Source of the DNA: Motiliproteus sp047633175
GTDB taxonomy: Bacteria > Pseudomonadota > Gammaproteobacteria > Pseudomonadales > Balneatricaceae
Length of the DNA stretch: 64,000 bases
Direction: 5' to 3'
NCBI GenBank assembly: GCA_047633175.1
Contig: JBLIEQ010000006.1
Span: forward strand, 1-64,000
Of the stretch, positions 52,737-60,622 are shown piece after piece; the stretch's first letter is position 1, and the number at the start of each line of letters is the position of its first letter. The translations under genes were made by a program, and so were the position numbers. The notes under the pieces are model-generated. The model did no database searches. It was not told the origin of the DNA and saw only the letters and a program-made list of their open reading frames with translations.

Positions 52737-53210
52737 CTAAGCCCAGAACCAGACACAGCCCTGCAGCACGACCCAGGCGTAGATCCCGGCCAGGACATCG
52801 TCGAGCATAATGCCAAAACCGCCGCCGACTTTTTTATCCACCCAGCCAATCGGCTGAGGTTTGAGAATATCGAACACTCGGAACAGCACAAATCCGAGCA
52901 GTAACCAGCCCCACCCCGGCGGTACCAGAATCAGGGTGATCCAGAGGCCGACGAACTCATCCCAGACGATGCCCCCATGATCGTGCACACCCAGATCGCG
53001 GGAGGTGCGTTCACACAGATAGATGCCGACCAGGAACGCTACCACGATGGCGGCCAGATAGCCCCACAGCGGCAACTCACGCAGGAACAGATAGGGCAGC
53101 ACGGCACCCAGGGTGCCCCAGGTTCCCGGCGCCCGACGCGGCGCACCGCTGCCAAAGCCGAAGGCTGCAAGGTGGATAGGATTACGCCAGTCAGGTCTTG
53201 GCAATGACAC
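52737..53210 (-). CDS. pgpA: Phosphatidylglycerophosphatase A
   Basis: A 157-residue inner-membrane enzyme that dephosphorylates phosphatidylglycerophosphate to phosphatidylglycerol. The N-terminal FGFGSGAPRRAPGTWGTLGA and the Asp-rich VWDEFVGLWITL motif are diagnostic, with the C-terminal GGFGIMLDDVLAGIYAWVV. About three membrane helices. It follows thiL by 65 bp on the same strand, the usual thiL-pgpA order. Confidence 0.96.
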   Translation of the reverse strand: MSLPRPDWRNPIHLAAFGFGSGAPRRAPGTWGTLGAVLPYLFLRELPLWGYLAAIVVAFLVGIYLCERTSRDLGVHDHGGIVWDEFVGLWITLILVPPGWGWLLLGFVLFRVFDILKPQPIGWVDKKVGGGFGIMLDDVLAGIYAWVVLQGCVWFWA

Positions 53211-53275
53211 TCAGTACTCCTTGGTCAGTCAAAAATAAGTTCGTTAAAAAAGAGGCGTTGGAAAAAGATCCGGAT

Positions 53276-54253
53276 TTAAAAATGCTGATAGCCGTCCGGA
53301 CTCAGCGCGATCGCCTCACCATCCCCGGTTAGCCCGACCAGACCGGGTTCGGCAGTGACCCGACCAATCTGCCGGCAACCGACCGTCACGCCGGACAGCG
53401 CCTGTTTTAAAGCCGCCTCCCTAGCCACAGGGACTGTGAAGCACAGTTCGAAATCCTCGCCCCCGGCCAGCGCCCACTGTCGAACACGGGGAGCCTCATA
53501 GTGCGCCTGCAGCGCCCTGGAGCAGGGTAACCTATCCAGATCGAGCTGCGCGCCCAGCTTATCCGGCTTGAGCAGATGTCCCAGATCAGCCAGCAGGCCG
53601 TCGGAGATATCCAGGCCGCTGCTGGCGATACCGCGCAGCGCTTGGCCCAGCTCGATGCGTGCGCTTGGTCGATAGAAGCGCTGCAGCAGCTCGGGGTCAG
53701 GCGCGGGGCCATCCGGCAGCAAAGACTGCTGGAGCTGGTCCAGCCCTGCCATCGCATCGCCCAGCGTCCCACTCACCCAGATACCATCGCCAGGCCTGGC
53801 GCCACGCCGAGTCAGCGCCTGACCCCGGGGCACCCAGCCATGCACCTGCAGACTCAGCAAGCGAGGCCCACGGGTGGTATCACCGCCCACCAGACTCAGG
53901 CCGTAGCGCTGCAAGGCGGCGCCCAGGCCCTGACTGAAGAGCCGCAACCAGGCCTCGTCGGCCTTCGGCAGCGTCAGCGCCAGCGTCAACCAGGCAGGCG
54001 TTGCCCCCATCGCGGCCAGATCACTGACACAGCTGGCCAGGGCACGATGCGCCAGCTCATCGGCAGGCATTCCGGGCAGAAAGTGGACCCCCTCGACCAA
54101 GGTATCGATAGACACCGCCAGTTGCTGACCCTCAGGGACACTCAAGAGTGCGCAGTCGTCGCCGATCCCTAGATCGACCCCCCGCCCGTAACCCGGCAGG
54201 GTGCTGAAATAGCGTTCTATCAACTCGAACTCAGCAATTTCAGCCACGGCCAT
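53276..54253 (-). CDS. thiL: Thiamine-monophosphate kinase
   Basis: A 325-residue ATP-dependent kinase making thiamine diphosphate. N-terminal metal-binding region LGIGDDCALLSVPEG and SIDTLVEGVHF, then LVGGDTTRGP, with the AIR-synthase-type C-terminal domain (DISDGLLADLGHLL, LAGGEDFELCFTVP). The 5' end exists in a second, partial copy upstream (54240-54365) that ends in a short frame overlapping this start. Length is normal. Located between nusB and pgpA, as in many relatives. Confidence 0.96.
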   Translation of the reverse strand: MAVAEIAEFELIERYFSTLPGYGRGVDLGIGDDCALLSVPEGQQLAVSIDTLVEGVHFLPGMPADELAHRALASCVSDLAAMGATPAWLTLALTLPKADEAWLRLFSQGLGAALQRYGLSLVGGDTTRGPRLLSLQVHGWVPRGQALTRRGARPGDGIWVSGTLGDAMAGLDQLQQSLLPDGPAPDPELLQRFYRPSARIELGQALRGIASSGLDISDGLLADLGHLLKPDKLGAQLDLDRLPCSRALQAHYEAPRVRQWALAGGEDFELCFTVPVAREAALKQALSGVTVGCRQIGRVTAEPGLVGLTGDGEAIALSPDGYQHF

Positions 54254-54365
54254 ACGCAGGCCTCAGCGTTCCCCGTTCGACGCCCCACCCGTAACCCGGC
54301 AGGGTGTTGATAGAGCTAAAGTACCGTTCTATCAGCTCACCTTCAATGATTGCAGCCACGCTCAT
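54240..54365 (-). pseudogene. Duplicated 5' end of thiL
   Basis: ATG at 54365 starts a 41-codon frame whose first 28 codons resemble the start of thiL: MSVAAIIEGELIERYFSSIN followed by TLPGYGWG, against MAVAEIAEFELIERYFS followed by TLPGYGRG. After that it diverges and stops at 54240, overlapping the true thiL start (54253) by 14 bp in another frame. The copy sits right after the nusB stop (54375), where thiL would begin by gene order. It could be translated as a coupled leader. Confidence 0.85.
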
Positions 54366-54374
54366 CGGCAGGTA

Positions 54375-54863
54375 TCAGCGCTTGGCGCCGCTCACCTCGG
54401 CCGCACGCAGATCACGCGCGACCTTATCCAATACGCCGTTGACATACTTATGGCTCTCGGTAGCACCAAAGATCTTGGCCAGATTGACCGCCTCGTTGAT
54501 CGCCACCCGGTAGGGCACCTCGATCATCGCCGCCAGCTCGTAGGATCCCATCCGCAGCACCGTCAGCTCGATCGGATCGAGATCTTCGAGCTTACGGTCC
54601 AGATAAGGGGTAAACGCCTGGTCGAGTTCGGTCGACTGCGAAGGCACGCCGTGCAGCAGCCCGGAGAACAGCTTCATATCGACCTTGCTCATATCGTGTT
54701 CGACACGAAACTCGGCCTCAATCTCATTGAGTGCGGAACCCGCCATATGCCACTGATACAGCGCCTGGAGTGCGAAACTGCGCGCCTCCCGCTTCATCTC
54801 GGTACGCGAAGGTTTGTTCTTTTTACCTGTGCCCTTAGCCGGGGTACTGCCTGAATCGCTCAC
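54375..54863 (-). CDS. nusB: Transcription antitermination factor NusB
   Basis: A 162-residue all-helical protein that binds boxA RNA with NusE (S10) for rRNA antitermination. The family core RSFALQALYQWHMAGSALNE and LRMGSYELAAMIEVPYRVAINEAVNLAKIFG is clear. The N-terminal 20 residues are basic and low-complexity (STPAKGTGKKNKPSRTEM), longer than in E. coli. It starts 4 bp after the ribH stop; these two usually lie together. Length is otherwise normal. Confidence 0.97.
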   Translation of the reverse strand: MSDSGSTPAKGTGKKNKPSRTEMKREARSFALQALYQWHMAGSALNEIEAEFRVEHDMSKVDMKLFSGLLHGVPSQSTELDQAFTPYLDRKLEDLDPIELTVLRMGSYELAAMIEVPYRVAINEAVNLAKIFGATESHKYVNGVLDKVARDLRAAEVSGAKR

Positions 54864-54866
54864 TAC

Positions 54867-55343
54867 TTAACCCTCGAGTTGCTTAAGCAGGCTGACCATC
54901 TCTAGGGATGACAGCGCCGCCTCAGCACCTTTATTACCGGCTTTAGTGCCGGAACGTTCGATCGCCTGCTCAATAGAGTTCACTGTCAGGATGCCATTAG
55001 CCACCGGAAGACCGAAGTCCATCGCCACCTGTGCACAGCCCTTAGCGCTTTCGGCACTGACGTATTCGAAGTGCGGCGTACCGCCACGAATAACCGCACC
55101 CAGGGCGATAATGGCATCTTCACGCTGCTGCTCGGCGACTTTCTTCACCGCCAGCGGAATCTCGATCGCACCCGGAACCCGGACGATACGGATATTGGCC
55201 GCAGCCACGCCGTGACGTCTCAGAACATCGACGGCACCGGAAACCAGGCTCTCGACCACAAACGCATTAAAGCGGCCGACGACGATGGCGTAACGGCCTG
55301 CGGATGCATCGGTGTAATCACCTTCAACAATCTGAACTGTCAT
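54867..55343 (-). CDS. ribH: 6,7-dimethyl-8-ribityllumazine synthase
   Basis: A 158-residue enzyme forming a 60-subunit capsid that makes dimethylribityllumazine from a pyrimidine and a four-carbon phosphate. Family motifs: VVGRFNAFVVESLV, VPGAIEIPLAVKKVA, LGAVIRGGTPHFEYVSAESA and the C-terminal GNKGAEAALSSLEM. The catalytic His is in TPHFEYV. Length is normal. It sits between ribBA and nusB on the same strand. Confidence 0.97.
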   Translation of the reverse strand: MTVQIVEGDYTDASAGRYAIVVGRFNAFVVESLVSGAVDVLRRHGVAAANIRIVRVPGAIEIPLAVKKVAEQQREDAIIALGAVIRGGTPHFEYVSAESAKGCAQVAMDFGLPVANGILTVNSIEQAIERSGTKAGNKGAEAALSSLEMVSLLKQLEG

Positions 55344-55424
55344 GGGTATCTCCTTCTATAAAGCCTGTCGGGTTGCTACAGAGCGGTTGCGCTCAGCCGC
55401 TCAACAAACCCATCAATACGAGCA

Positions 55425-56534
55425 TCAACTCTCGCAGGGGATGAATTCGATCACTTCGAGTTCAAAGCCTGAGAGGGCATTAAATTTAATCGGCGAACTC
55501 AGCAGCCGCATCTTGCTCACGCCCAGATCACGCAGAATCTGGGAGCCAGTCCCTATGGTCATATAGGTCCCCGCGCCATCGACATTCGCAGGGCGAACCG
55601 GACGGTGATTAAGGTGCGCCTCCAGGCTGCTGACCAGGTCTTCAGGGCCGCTGTCACCGAGCAATACCACTACCCCGCAACCCTCTTCGGCCACCCGTTG
55701 CAACGACTTGCGCAGGGTCCATTTGGGTTCGTCGGTACTCACCCCGACCACATCACGCAGCACGTCGGCGGTGTGCACTCGCACTAGGGTGGGTTGATCC
55801 GCCTTGATCTCACCTTTAACCAGCGCGATATGGCTCGAACCATGGGTCGAATCCCGGTAACTGATCGCCTGGAACTCACCTTGATCGGTATGCAGACTGT
55901 AGCTAGCATCGCGCTCGACGGTATGTTCATACCGGATCCGGTAATGGATCAGATCGGCGATAGTGCCGATCTTTAAATCATGCTTCTCGGCAAAGAGTTC
56001 CAGATCGGGACGGCGCGCCATCGTGCCGTCTTCATTCATGATCTCGACGATGGCCGCAGCCGGCGTACAACCGGCCAACCGACCCAGATCACAACCGGCT
56101 TCGGTGTGTCCGGCCCGGCTCAGCACACCACCCGGTTGCGCCATCAACGGAAAGATATGCCCTGGCTGGACGATATGCACAGGCTGGACCTTGGGGTCGA
56201 CGGCGGTCCGTACGGTATGCGCGCGGTCTGCCGCAGAGATCCCAGTCGTGACCCCTTCCGCCGCTTCGATCGACAGGGTGAAGTTGGTGGAATACTGGGC
56301 GCCGTTATCCTGCACCATCAGCGGCAAGTTGAGCTTTGTACAGTGCTCCCGGGTTAGCGTCAGACAGATCAGACCTCGGGCGTGAGTCGCCATAAAGTTG
56401 ATATCCTGCGCACTAACCTTCTCGGCGGCAATGACTAGGTCACCTTCGTTTTCACGATCTTCATCATCCATCAGGATGACCATTTTTCCTTGCCGAATAT
56501 CTTCAATCAGCTCGGCGGTGGAATTAAGCTCCAT
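55425..56534 (-). CDS. ribBA: 3,4-dihydroxy-2-butanone 4-phosphate synthase, RibBA-type fusion
   Basis: A 369-residue two-domain protein. Residues 1-200 are RibB, with DDEDRENEGDLVIAAE, ATHARGLICLTL and AGHTEAGCDLGRLAG. The C-terminal part (about 205-369) has the GTP cyclohydrolase II fold but lacks the zinc-binding Cys-rich motif; VHTADVLRDVVGVSTDEP replaces it. The second activity is therefore probably lost, as in other RibBA proteins whose genome has a separate ribA (52042). I choose the ATG at 56534, which has AGGAG six bases upstream, over a frame 16 codons longer. Confidence 0.94.
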   Translation of the reverse strand: MELNSTAELIEDIRQGKMVILMDDEDRENEGDLVIAAEKVSAQDINFMATHARGLICLTLTREHCTKLNLPLMVQDNGAQYSTNFTLSIEAAEGVTTGISAADRAHTVRTAVDPKVQPVHIVQPGHIFPLMAQPGGVLSRAGHTEAGCDLGRLAGCTPAAAIVEIMNEDGTMARRPDLELFAEKHDLKIGTIADLIHYRIRYEHTVERDASYSLHTDQGEFQAISYRDSTHGSSHIALVKGEIKADQPTLVRVHTADVLRDVVGVSTDEPKWTLRKSLQRVAEEGCGVVVLLGDSGPEDLVSSLEAHLNHRPVRPANVDGAGTYMTIGTGSQILRDLGVSKMRLLSSPIKFNALSGFELEVIEFIPCES

Positions 56535-56613
56535 AGTGGCTCCTGCAACTCTTGGTTCAGATTTAATAACATCAATGTACAAACGCTGGCGATTATCGCC
56601 GTCTCTCGTCGTT

Positions 56614-56652
56614 GTGCCTAAAAACTGTGCCTAAAAACTGTGCCTAAAAACC
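56614..56652. repeat. 13-bp triplicate at the ribE 3' end
   Basis: GTGCCTAAAAACT occurs at 56614 and 56627 and, as GTGCCTAAAAACC, at 56640-56652. The third copy contains the ribE stop codon, so the 3' end of the gene seems to have been copied twice beyond the stop. Confidence 0.92.
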
Positions 56653-57342
56653 ATGCTCTGCCAGGAAGGCTCGGCTCAGCCGCTCCGGCTGCGGGTCAGA
56701 GCCAGTCGCTGCACACTCTGCATCCTCAGCGCCCGGCGTTCCTGCCGCAGCATCGCCCTGCAGCAACCGCTCCAGGTAACGAGCAATCATATCGACTTCC
56801 AAATTTACACGGCGTCCGGCGCGGTAGTCATTCAGCAGCGTACCCTCCAGGGTATGAGGGACGATATTGAGTTCAAACACCCTGCCGGACACGGCATTCA
56901 CTGTCAGACTCACGCCATCGACCGTGATCGAGCCCTTGGTGGCGATATAACGCGCCAAAGCCGCAGGCGCTTCGATCCAAAACCGCACCGAACGCCCCGC
57001 TTCGCGCCGTTCCAGCAGCCTGCCGATACCATCCACATGGCCACTGACCATATGGCCACCCAGACGACTGCTGGGCAGCAGGGCTTTTTCCAAATTCACG
57101 GCATCCCCCACACCCAGCAGCTCGAACTCGGTATGCGCCAGCGTCTCCTGAGAGACGTCCGCCCAAAAACCATCACCCGGCAGATCCACGACGGTAAGGC
57201 AGACCCCATTAACGGCGATACTATCGCCCAGGATCACATCACTCAGGTCCAGGAGGCCAGAGAAAATACGCAGCCGGAGATCGCCGCCCTGCAGCCGGGT
57301 GTCAGCCACCTCCCCGATCGCCTGGATAATACCGGTAAACAT
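56644..57342 (-). CDS. ribE: Riboflavin synthase alpha chain
   Basis: A 232-residue trimeric enzyme that forms riboflavin from two lumazine molecules. Two similar barrels: MFTGIIQAIGEVAD (residues 1-100, with GDSIAVNGVCLTV) and a second with GSITVDGVSLTVNAVSG. The start is ATG at 57342; the longer frame adds 15 codons without similarity. The C-terminal 25 residues (AAAGTPGAEDAECAATGSDP) are a low-complexity extension beyond the usual length. It ends 60 bp before ribBA and starts 4 bp after the ribD stop. Confidence 0.96.
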   Translation of the reverse strand: MFTGIIQAIGEVADTRLQGGDLRLRIFSGLLDLSDVILGDSIAVNGVCLTVVDLPGDGFWADVSQETLAHTEFELLGVGDAVNLEKALLPSSRLGGHMVSGHVDGIGRLLERREAGRSVRFWIEAPAALARYIATKGSITVDGVSLTVNAVSGRVFELNIVPHTLEGTLLNDYRAGRRVNLEVDMIARYLERLLQGDAAAGTPGAEDAECAATGSDPQPERLSRAFLAEHGF

Positions 57343-57346
57343 CGCT

Positions 57347-58471
57347 CTAGTGCTCCTGCGCGAAACGAAAGGTAAGACGCTGGTCATTGCCCAGCTGGCG
57401 CTGCTCGCTCAGCACCAGCCGATACTGCTGCTCCATCTTTTCCAACGGCAGGCTGAATGCGGGACGCGCATCAGAGCCCAGCAGCGTCGGTGCCTGATAG
57501 ATCACCAGCTCATCGACCAGCCGCGCCTGGATAAACGCACCGGTCAGGGTCGCACCCGCCTCGATCAACAGCTCGTTGCACTCCCGCTCGCGCGCCAACC
57601 AGTGCAATACCGCCAGCGGTTCGATGACCGCGAGTTGAACCAGGGTGGCCCGGGCGGCTAATGCCGCCACTCGGGCCGGGTCGGTCGCGACATAAAAGAT
57701 AACTGTCTCGCCCGGCTGCGCTAGAATCGCCGCCGTTACCGGGGTGCGCAGCTCAGAATCAAGAATCACCCGCAGGGGCTGATCGCGGAGCACTGCCTGC
57801 GCCTGAGCCGGCGAAAAACCGGGCCCGAGCTGTTCGGCACGCAGAGTCATCGCCGGATCGTCATGCAGCACAGTGCCGACACCTGTGAGGATGGCCGAAC
57901 TGCGCGCCCGCAGGCGCTGCACATCGGAGCGTGCCTGGGCACCGGTAATCCATTTTGACTCGCCGGATGCCATGGCCGTACGCCCATCCAGGCTGACCGC
58001 CTGTTTGATCCGTACATAGGGACGCTCGCGGGTCATGCGGGAGATAAACCCGGGATTGAGTGCCTCGGCTCCCGATTGCAACAATCCCCAGCTAACCTCG
58101 ACACCTGCCTCTTGCAGCCGCGTATGACCCCGCCCCGAAACGAGTGGGTTAGGGTCCGCCATGGCCGAGACCACCCTGACCACCCCGGCCTGCAGCAATG
58201 CCTCGGCACAGGCCGGGGTCCTGCCGACATGGCTGCAGGGTTCGAGCGTCACGTACGCCGTCGCTCCCCGAGCGCTGGCGCCGGCCTGCGCCAGCGCATT
58301 GACCTCCGCATGCCCCTCGCCCGCGCGGATATGATAACCCTCAGCCACCACCCGATCGTCGTTGACCAGCACACAACCGACCCTCGGGTTGGGCTGGGTG
58401 GTATAGAGCCCAAGGCTTGCGAGTTGCAGTGCCCGGGCCATGTACCGATGATCGTCCGCACTAAAATGCAT
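57347..58471 (-). CDS. ribD: Bifunctional riboflavin deaminase/reductase
   Basis: A 374-residue enzyme. The N-terminal deaminase domain (1-145) has the zinc site HAEVNALAQ and the CSHVGRTPACAEAL motif. The C-terminal reductase domain (about 150-370) binds NADPH and contains KQAVSLDGRTAMASGESKWITG and the ending ELLIEAGATLTGAFI. Length is normal. It overlaps nrdR by one base and precedes ribE by 4 bp. Confidence 0.97.
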   Translation of the reverse strand: MHFSADDHRYMARALQLASLGLYTTQPNPRVGCVLVNDDRVVAEGYHIRAGEGHAEVNALAQAGASARGATAYVTLEPCSHVGRTPACAEALLQAGVVRVVSAMADPNPLVSGRGHTRLQEAGVEVSWGLLQSGAEALNPGFISRMTRERPYVRIKQAVSLDGRTAMASGESKWITGAQARSDVQRLRARSSAILTGVGTVLHDDPAMTLRAEQLGPGFSPAQAQAVLRDQPLRVILDSELRTPVTAAILAQPGETVIFYVATDPARVAALAARATLVQLAVIEPLAVLHWLARERECNELLIEAGATLTGAFIQARLVDELVIYQAPTLLGSDARPAFSLPLEKMEQQYRLVLSEQRQLGNDQRLTFRFAQEH

Positions 58472-58992
58472 CAGTCATTCCCCTCAGCATTCCCATCAGC
58501 GCCGACCGTTGAGTCTTTCCCTACACTAAAAGCTGTCTTGGAATGGGAGGCAAGTTTATCGATCTCAGCCTGAAACTCGCTGATATCCTGAAAACTGCGG
58601 TATACCGAGGCAAAGCGCACATAGGCCACCTGATCGAGCTGCCGCAGCGCATCCATCACCGCCTCACCCACCACCATCGAGGCGACTTCGCGCTCACCGG
58701 TGGCTCGCAGACTGTGTTTGATCTGGTTGATGCAGGCTTCAATCTGTTCGATACCAACCGGACGTTTCTCCAGCGAGCGTAGTATGCCTGCCCGAAGCTT
58801 CTTCTCATCGAAGGGCTGGCGTATGCCATCCTGCTTGACCAGGCAGGGCATCAGCAGTTCGGCGCCTTCATAGGTGGTATAGCGCTCATTGCACGATAGG
58901 CACTCCCGGCGACGGCGCACCTGCACCCCTTCGGCGACCAGACGCGAGTCGATTACCTTGGTTTCCTGGGCTTTGCAAAACGGACAATGCAT
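58471..58992 (-). CDS. nrdR: Transcriptional repressor NrdR
   Basis: A 173-residue zinc-finger and ATP-cone repressor of ribonucleotide-reductase genes. The zinc ribbon has CPFC near residue 3 and CLSC near residue 34. The ATP-cone follows (KQDGIRQPFDEKKLRAGILRSL). The C-terminal 20 residues (SKTAFSVGKDSTVGADG) extend beyond the usual length of about 150. It sits between glyA and ribD, where nrdR lies in many proteobacteria. Confidence 0.96.
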   Translation of the reverse strand: MHCPFCKAQETKVIDSRLVAEGVQVRRRRECLSCNERYTTYEGAELLMPCLVKQDGIRQPFDEKKLRAGILRSLEKRPVGIEQIEACINQIKHSLRATGEREVASMVVGEAVMDALRQLDQVAYVRFASVYRSFQDISEFQAEIDKLASHSKTAFSVGKDSTVGADGNAEGND

Positions 58993-59050
58993 CGCGTTAA
59001 ACCTGCCTTAAAGAGCGTGAAACGGTCAACACCGTTCGTGGATAAAACCA

Positions 59051-59073
59051 GAAGCCCCCTCGAGGGGGGCTTC
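59051..59073 (-). terminator. Terminator behind glyA
   Basis: GAAGCCCCC (59051-59059) pairs with GGGGGCTTC (59065-59073). On the minus strand TGGTTTTAT follows. It separates glyA from nrdR. Confidence 0.75.
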
Positions 59074-59101
59074 GCAAGCGCGCAGAGTGATTAGTGTACG
59101 C

Positions 59102-60358
59102 TTACTTGCTATAGACCGGGAAGCGCGCGCAGAGCTCGAGCACCTGCTGTTTGACGCGCTCGATAACAGCGTCATTGCTGATATCGTCCAGCACATCGCA
59201 GATCCAGCCGGTCAGTTCCACCACCTCGGCTTCACCAAAGCCACGCCGGGTCACCGCCGGCGAGCCGATCCGCAGACCACTGGTCACGAACGGCGAACGT
59301 GGGTCGTTGGGCACCGCATTTTTATTGACGGTGATATTGGCCCGACCCAGGGCCGCATCCGCATCCTTACCGGTAATATCCTTATTGATCAGATCGACCA
59401 GGAACAGGTGATTATCGGTGCCGCCGGAAACGATATCGATGCCACGCGCCATAAAGGTACGCGCCATCGCGCGGGCGTTGATCACGACCTGTTGCTGGTA
59501 ATCCCGGTACTCGTCGCTCATCGCCTCTTTAAAGCAGATCGCCTTGGCCGCGATCACATGCATCAATGGGCCGCCCTGACTCTCAGGGAACACCGCGAAA
59601 TTAAGTTTCTTCTGCAGGGCTTCATCGCCATTCGACAGAATCAAGCCACCGCGCGGACCACCCAGGGTCTTGTGCGTAGTAGTCGTCACCACATCGGCGA
59701 TGGCGACAGGTGAGGGGTAAGCCCCTGCGGCAACCAGACCGGCGACATGTGCCATATCGACAAACAGAAACGCACCGACGCTATCGGCGATATCACGGAA
59801 CCGCTGCCAGTCGACAATGCGCGAGTAGGCGGAGAAGCCGGCCACGATCATCTTGGGTTTGTGTTCCTGAGCCAGACGCTCCACCTCGGCGTAATCGATC
59901 TCACCGGTTTCGGCATGCAAGCCGTACTGAACTGCGTTATAGATACGGCCCGAGAAGCTGACCGAGGCACCGTGCGTCAGGTGGCCACCATGGGCCAGAC
60001 TCATGCCCAGAATGGTATCGCCCGGCTTACAGAGCGCCATATAGACCGCGGCATTGGCTTGCGAACCCGAATGTGGCTGGACGTTGGCATAGCCGGCGCC
60101 ATAGAGCGCCTTGGCGCGATCGATGGCCAGCTGCTCGATCACATCCACATGCTCGCAACCGCCGTAATAACGTTTGCCGGGATAGCCTTCGGCATACTTG
60201 TTGGTCAGGCAGGAGCCCTGAGCCTCCATCGACAGTTCGCTGGCATAATTTTCAGAAGCAATCAGCTCGATATGCTCCTCCTGACGGCGCTTCTCGGCAG
60301 CAATAGCCGCAGCAATTTCAGGATCAAATTCAGCAATCGTCAAGGCATTGTTCAACAT
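59102..60358 (-). CDS. glyA: Serine hydroxymethyltransferase
   Basis: A 418-residue PLP enzyme interconverting serine and glycine with tetrahydrofolate as one-carbon carrier. The PLP lysine is in VTTTTHKTLGGPRGGLIL. Other motifs: HIELIASENYAS at the N-terminus and PHSGSQANAAVY. The ATG at 60358 has AGGGA seven bases upstream and is preferred over the ATG at 60364, which directly touches that site. A TATAAT-like -10 lies at 60433-60438. Length is normal. Confidence 0.97.
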   Translation of the reverse strand: MLNNALTIAEFDPEIAAAIAAEKRRQEEHIELIASENYASELSMEAQGSCLTNKYAEGYPGKRYYGGCEHVDVIEQLAIDRAKALYGAGYANVQPHSGSQANAAVYMALCKPGDTILGMSLAHGGHLTHGASVSFSGRIYNAVQYGLHAETGEIDYAEVERLAQEHKPKMIVAGFSAYSRIVDWQRFRDIADSVGAFLFVDMAHVAGLVAAGAYPSPVAIADVVTTTTHKTLGGPRGGLILSNGDEALQKKLNFAVFPESQGGPLMHVIAAKAICFKEAMSDEYRDYQQQVVINARAMARTFMARGIDIVSGGTDNHLFLVDLINKDITGKDADAALGRANITVNKNAVPNDPRSPFVTSGLRIGSPAVTRRGFGEAEVVELTGWICDVLDDISNDAVIERVKQQVLELCARFPVYSK

Positions 60359-60432
60359 GGGCATTCCCTAAATCAAGGTGGTCTGGCCGCAGATCCAGGA
60401 CAAGAACCGGCACGCCTGCAAGAAAGCCGCAA

Positions 60433-60438
60433 ATTATA
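60433..60438 (-). promoter_or_regulatory. Probable -10 element of glyA
   Basis: TATAAT on the minus strand, about 75 bp before the glyA start. The -35 region is weak. The 60359-60622 space otherwise holds no gene. Confidence 0.5.
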
Positions 60439-60622
60439 CCCAAATAGCCATTAAATTCACATGAAAGCAGCGCATAAATGCGCAAATTGCGTTCATCCCC
60501 AGGCGCATCAAGGACGCACCCTGATGCAGCCGCCTGTCGCTATCTCTACCCGCGCCCTGCCCTTCGGTGCCGCAATGCGCTAAAATCGGCAGCTATTTTC
60601 CTGACTGAGGTACAACAGGCCT

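Noticed and set aside
55344..55424. Possible FMN riboswitch before riboflavin genes
   Set aside because: Neither this gap nor the space before ribBA shows the conserved RFN blocks (for example AGGGxGAAATTCCC).
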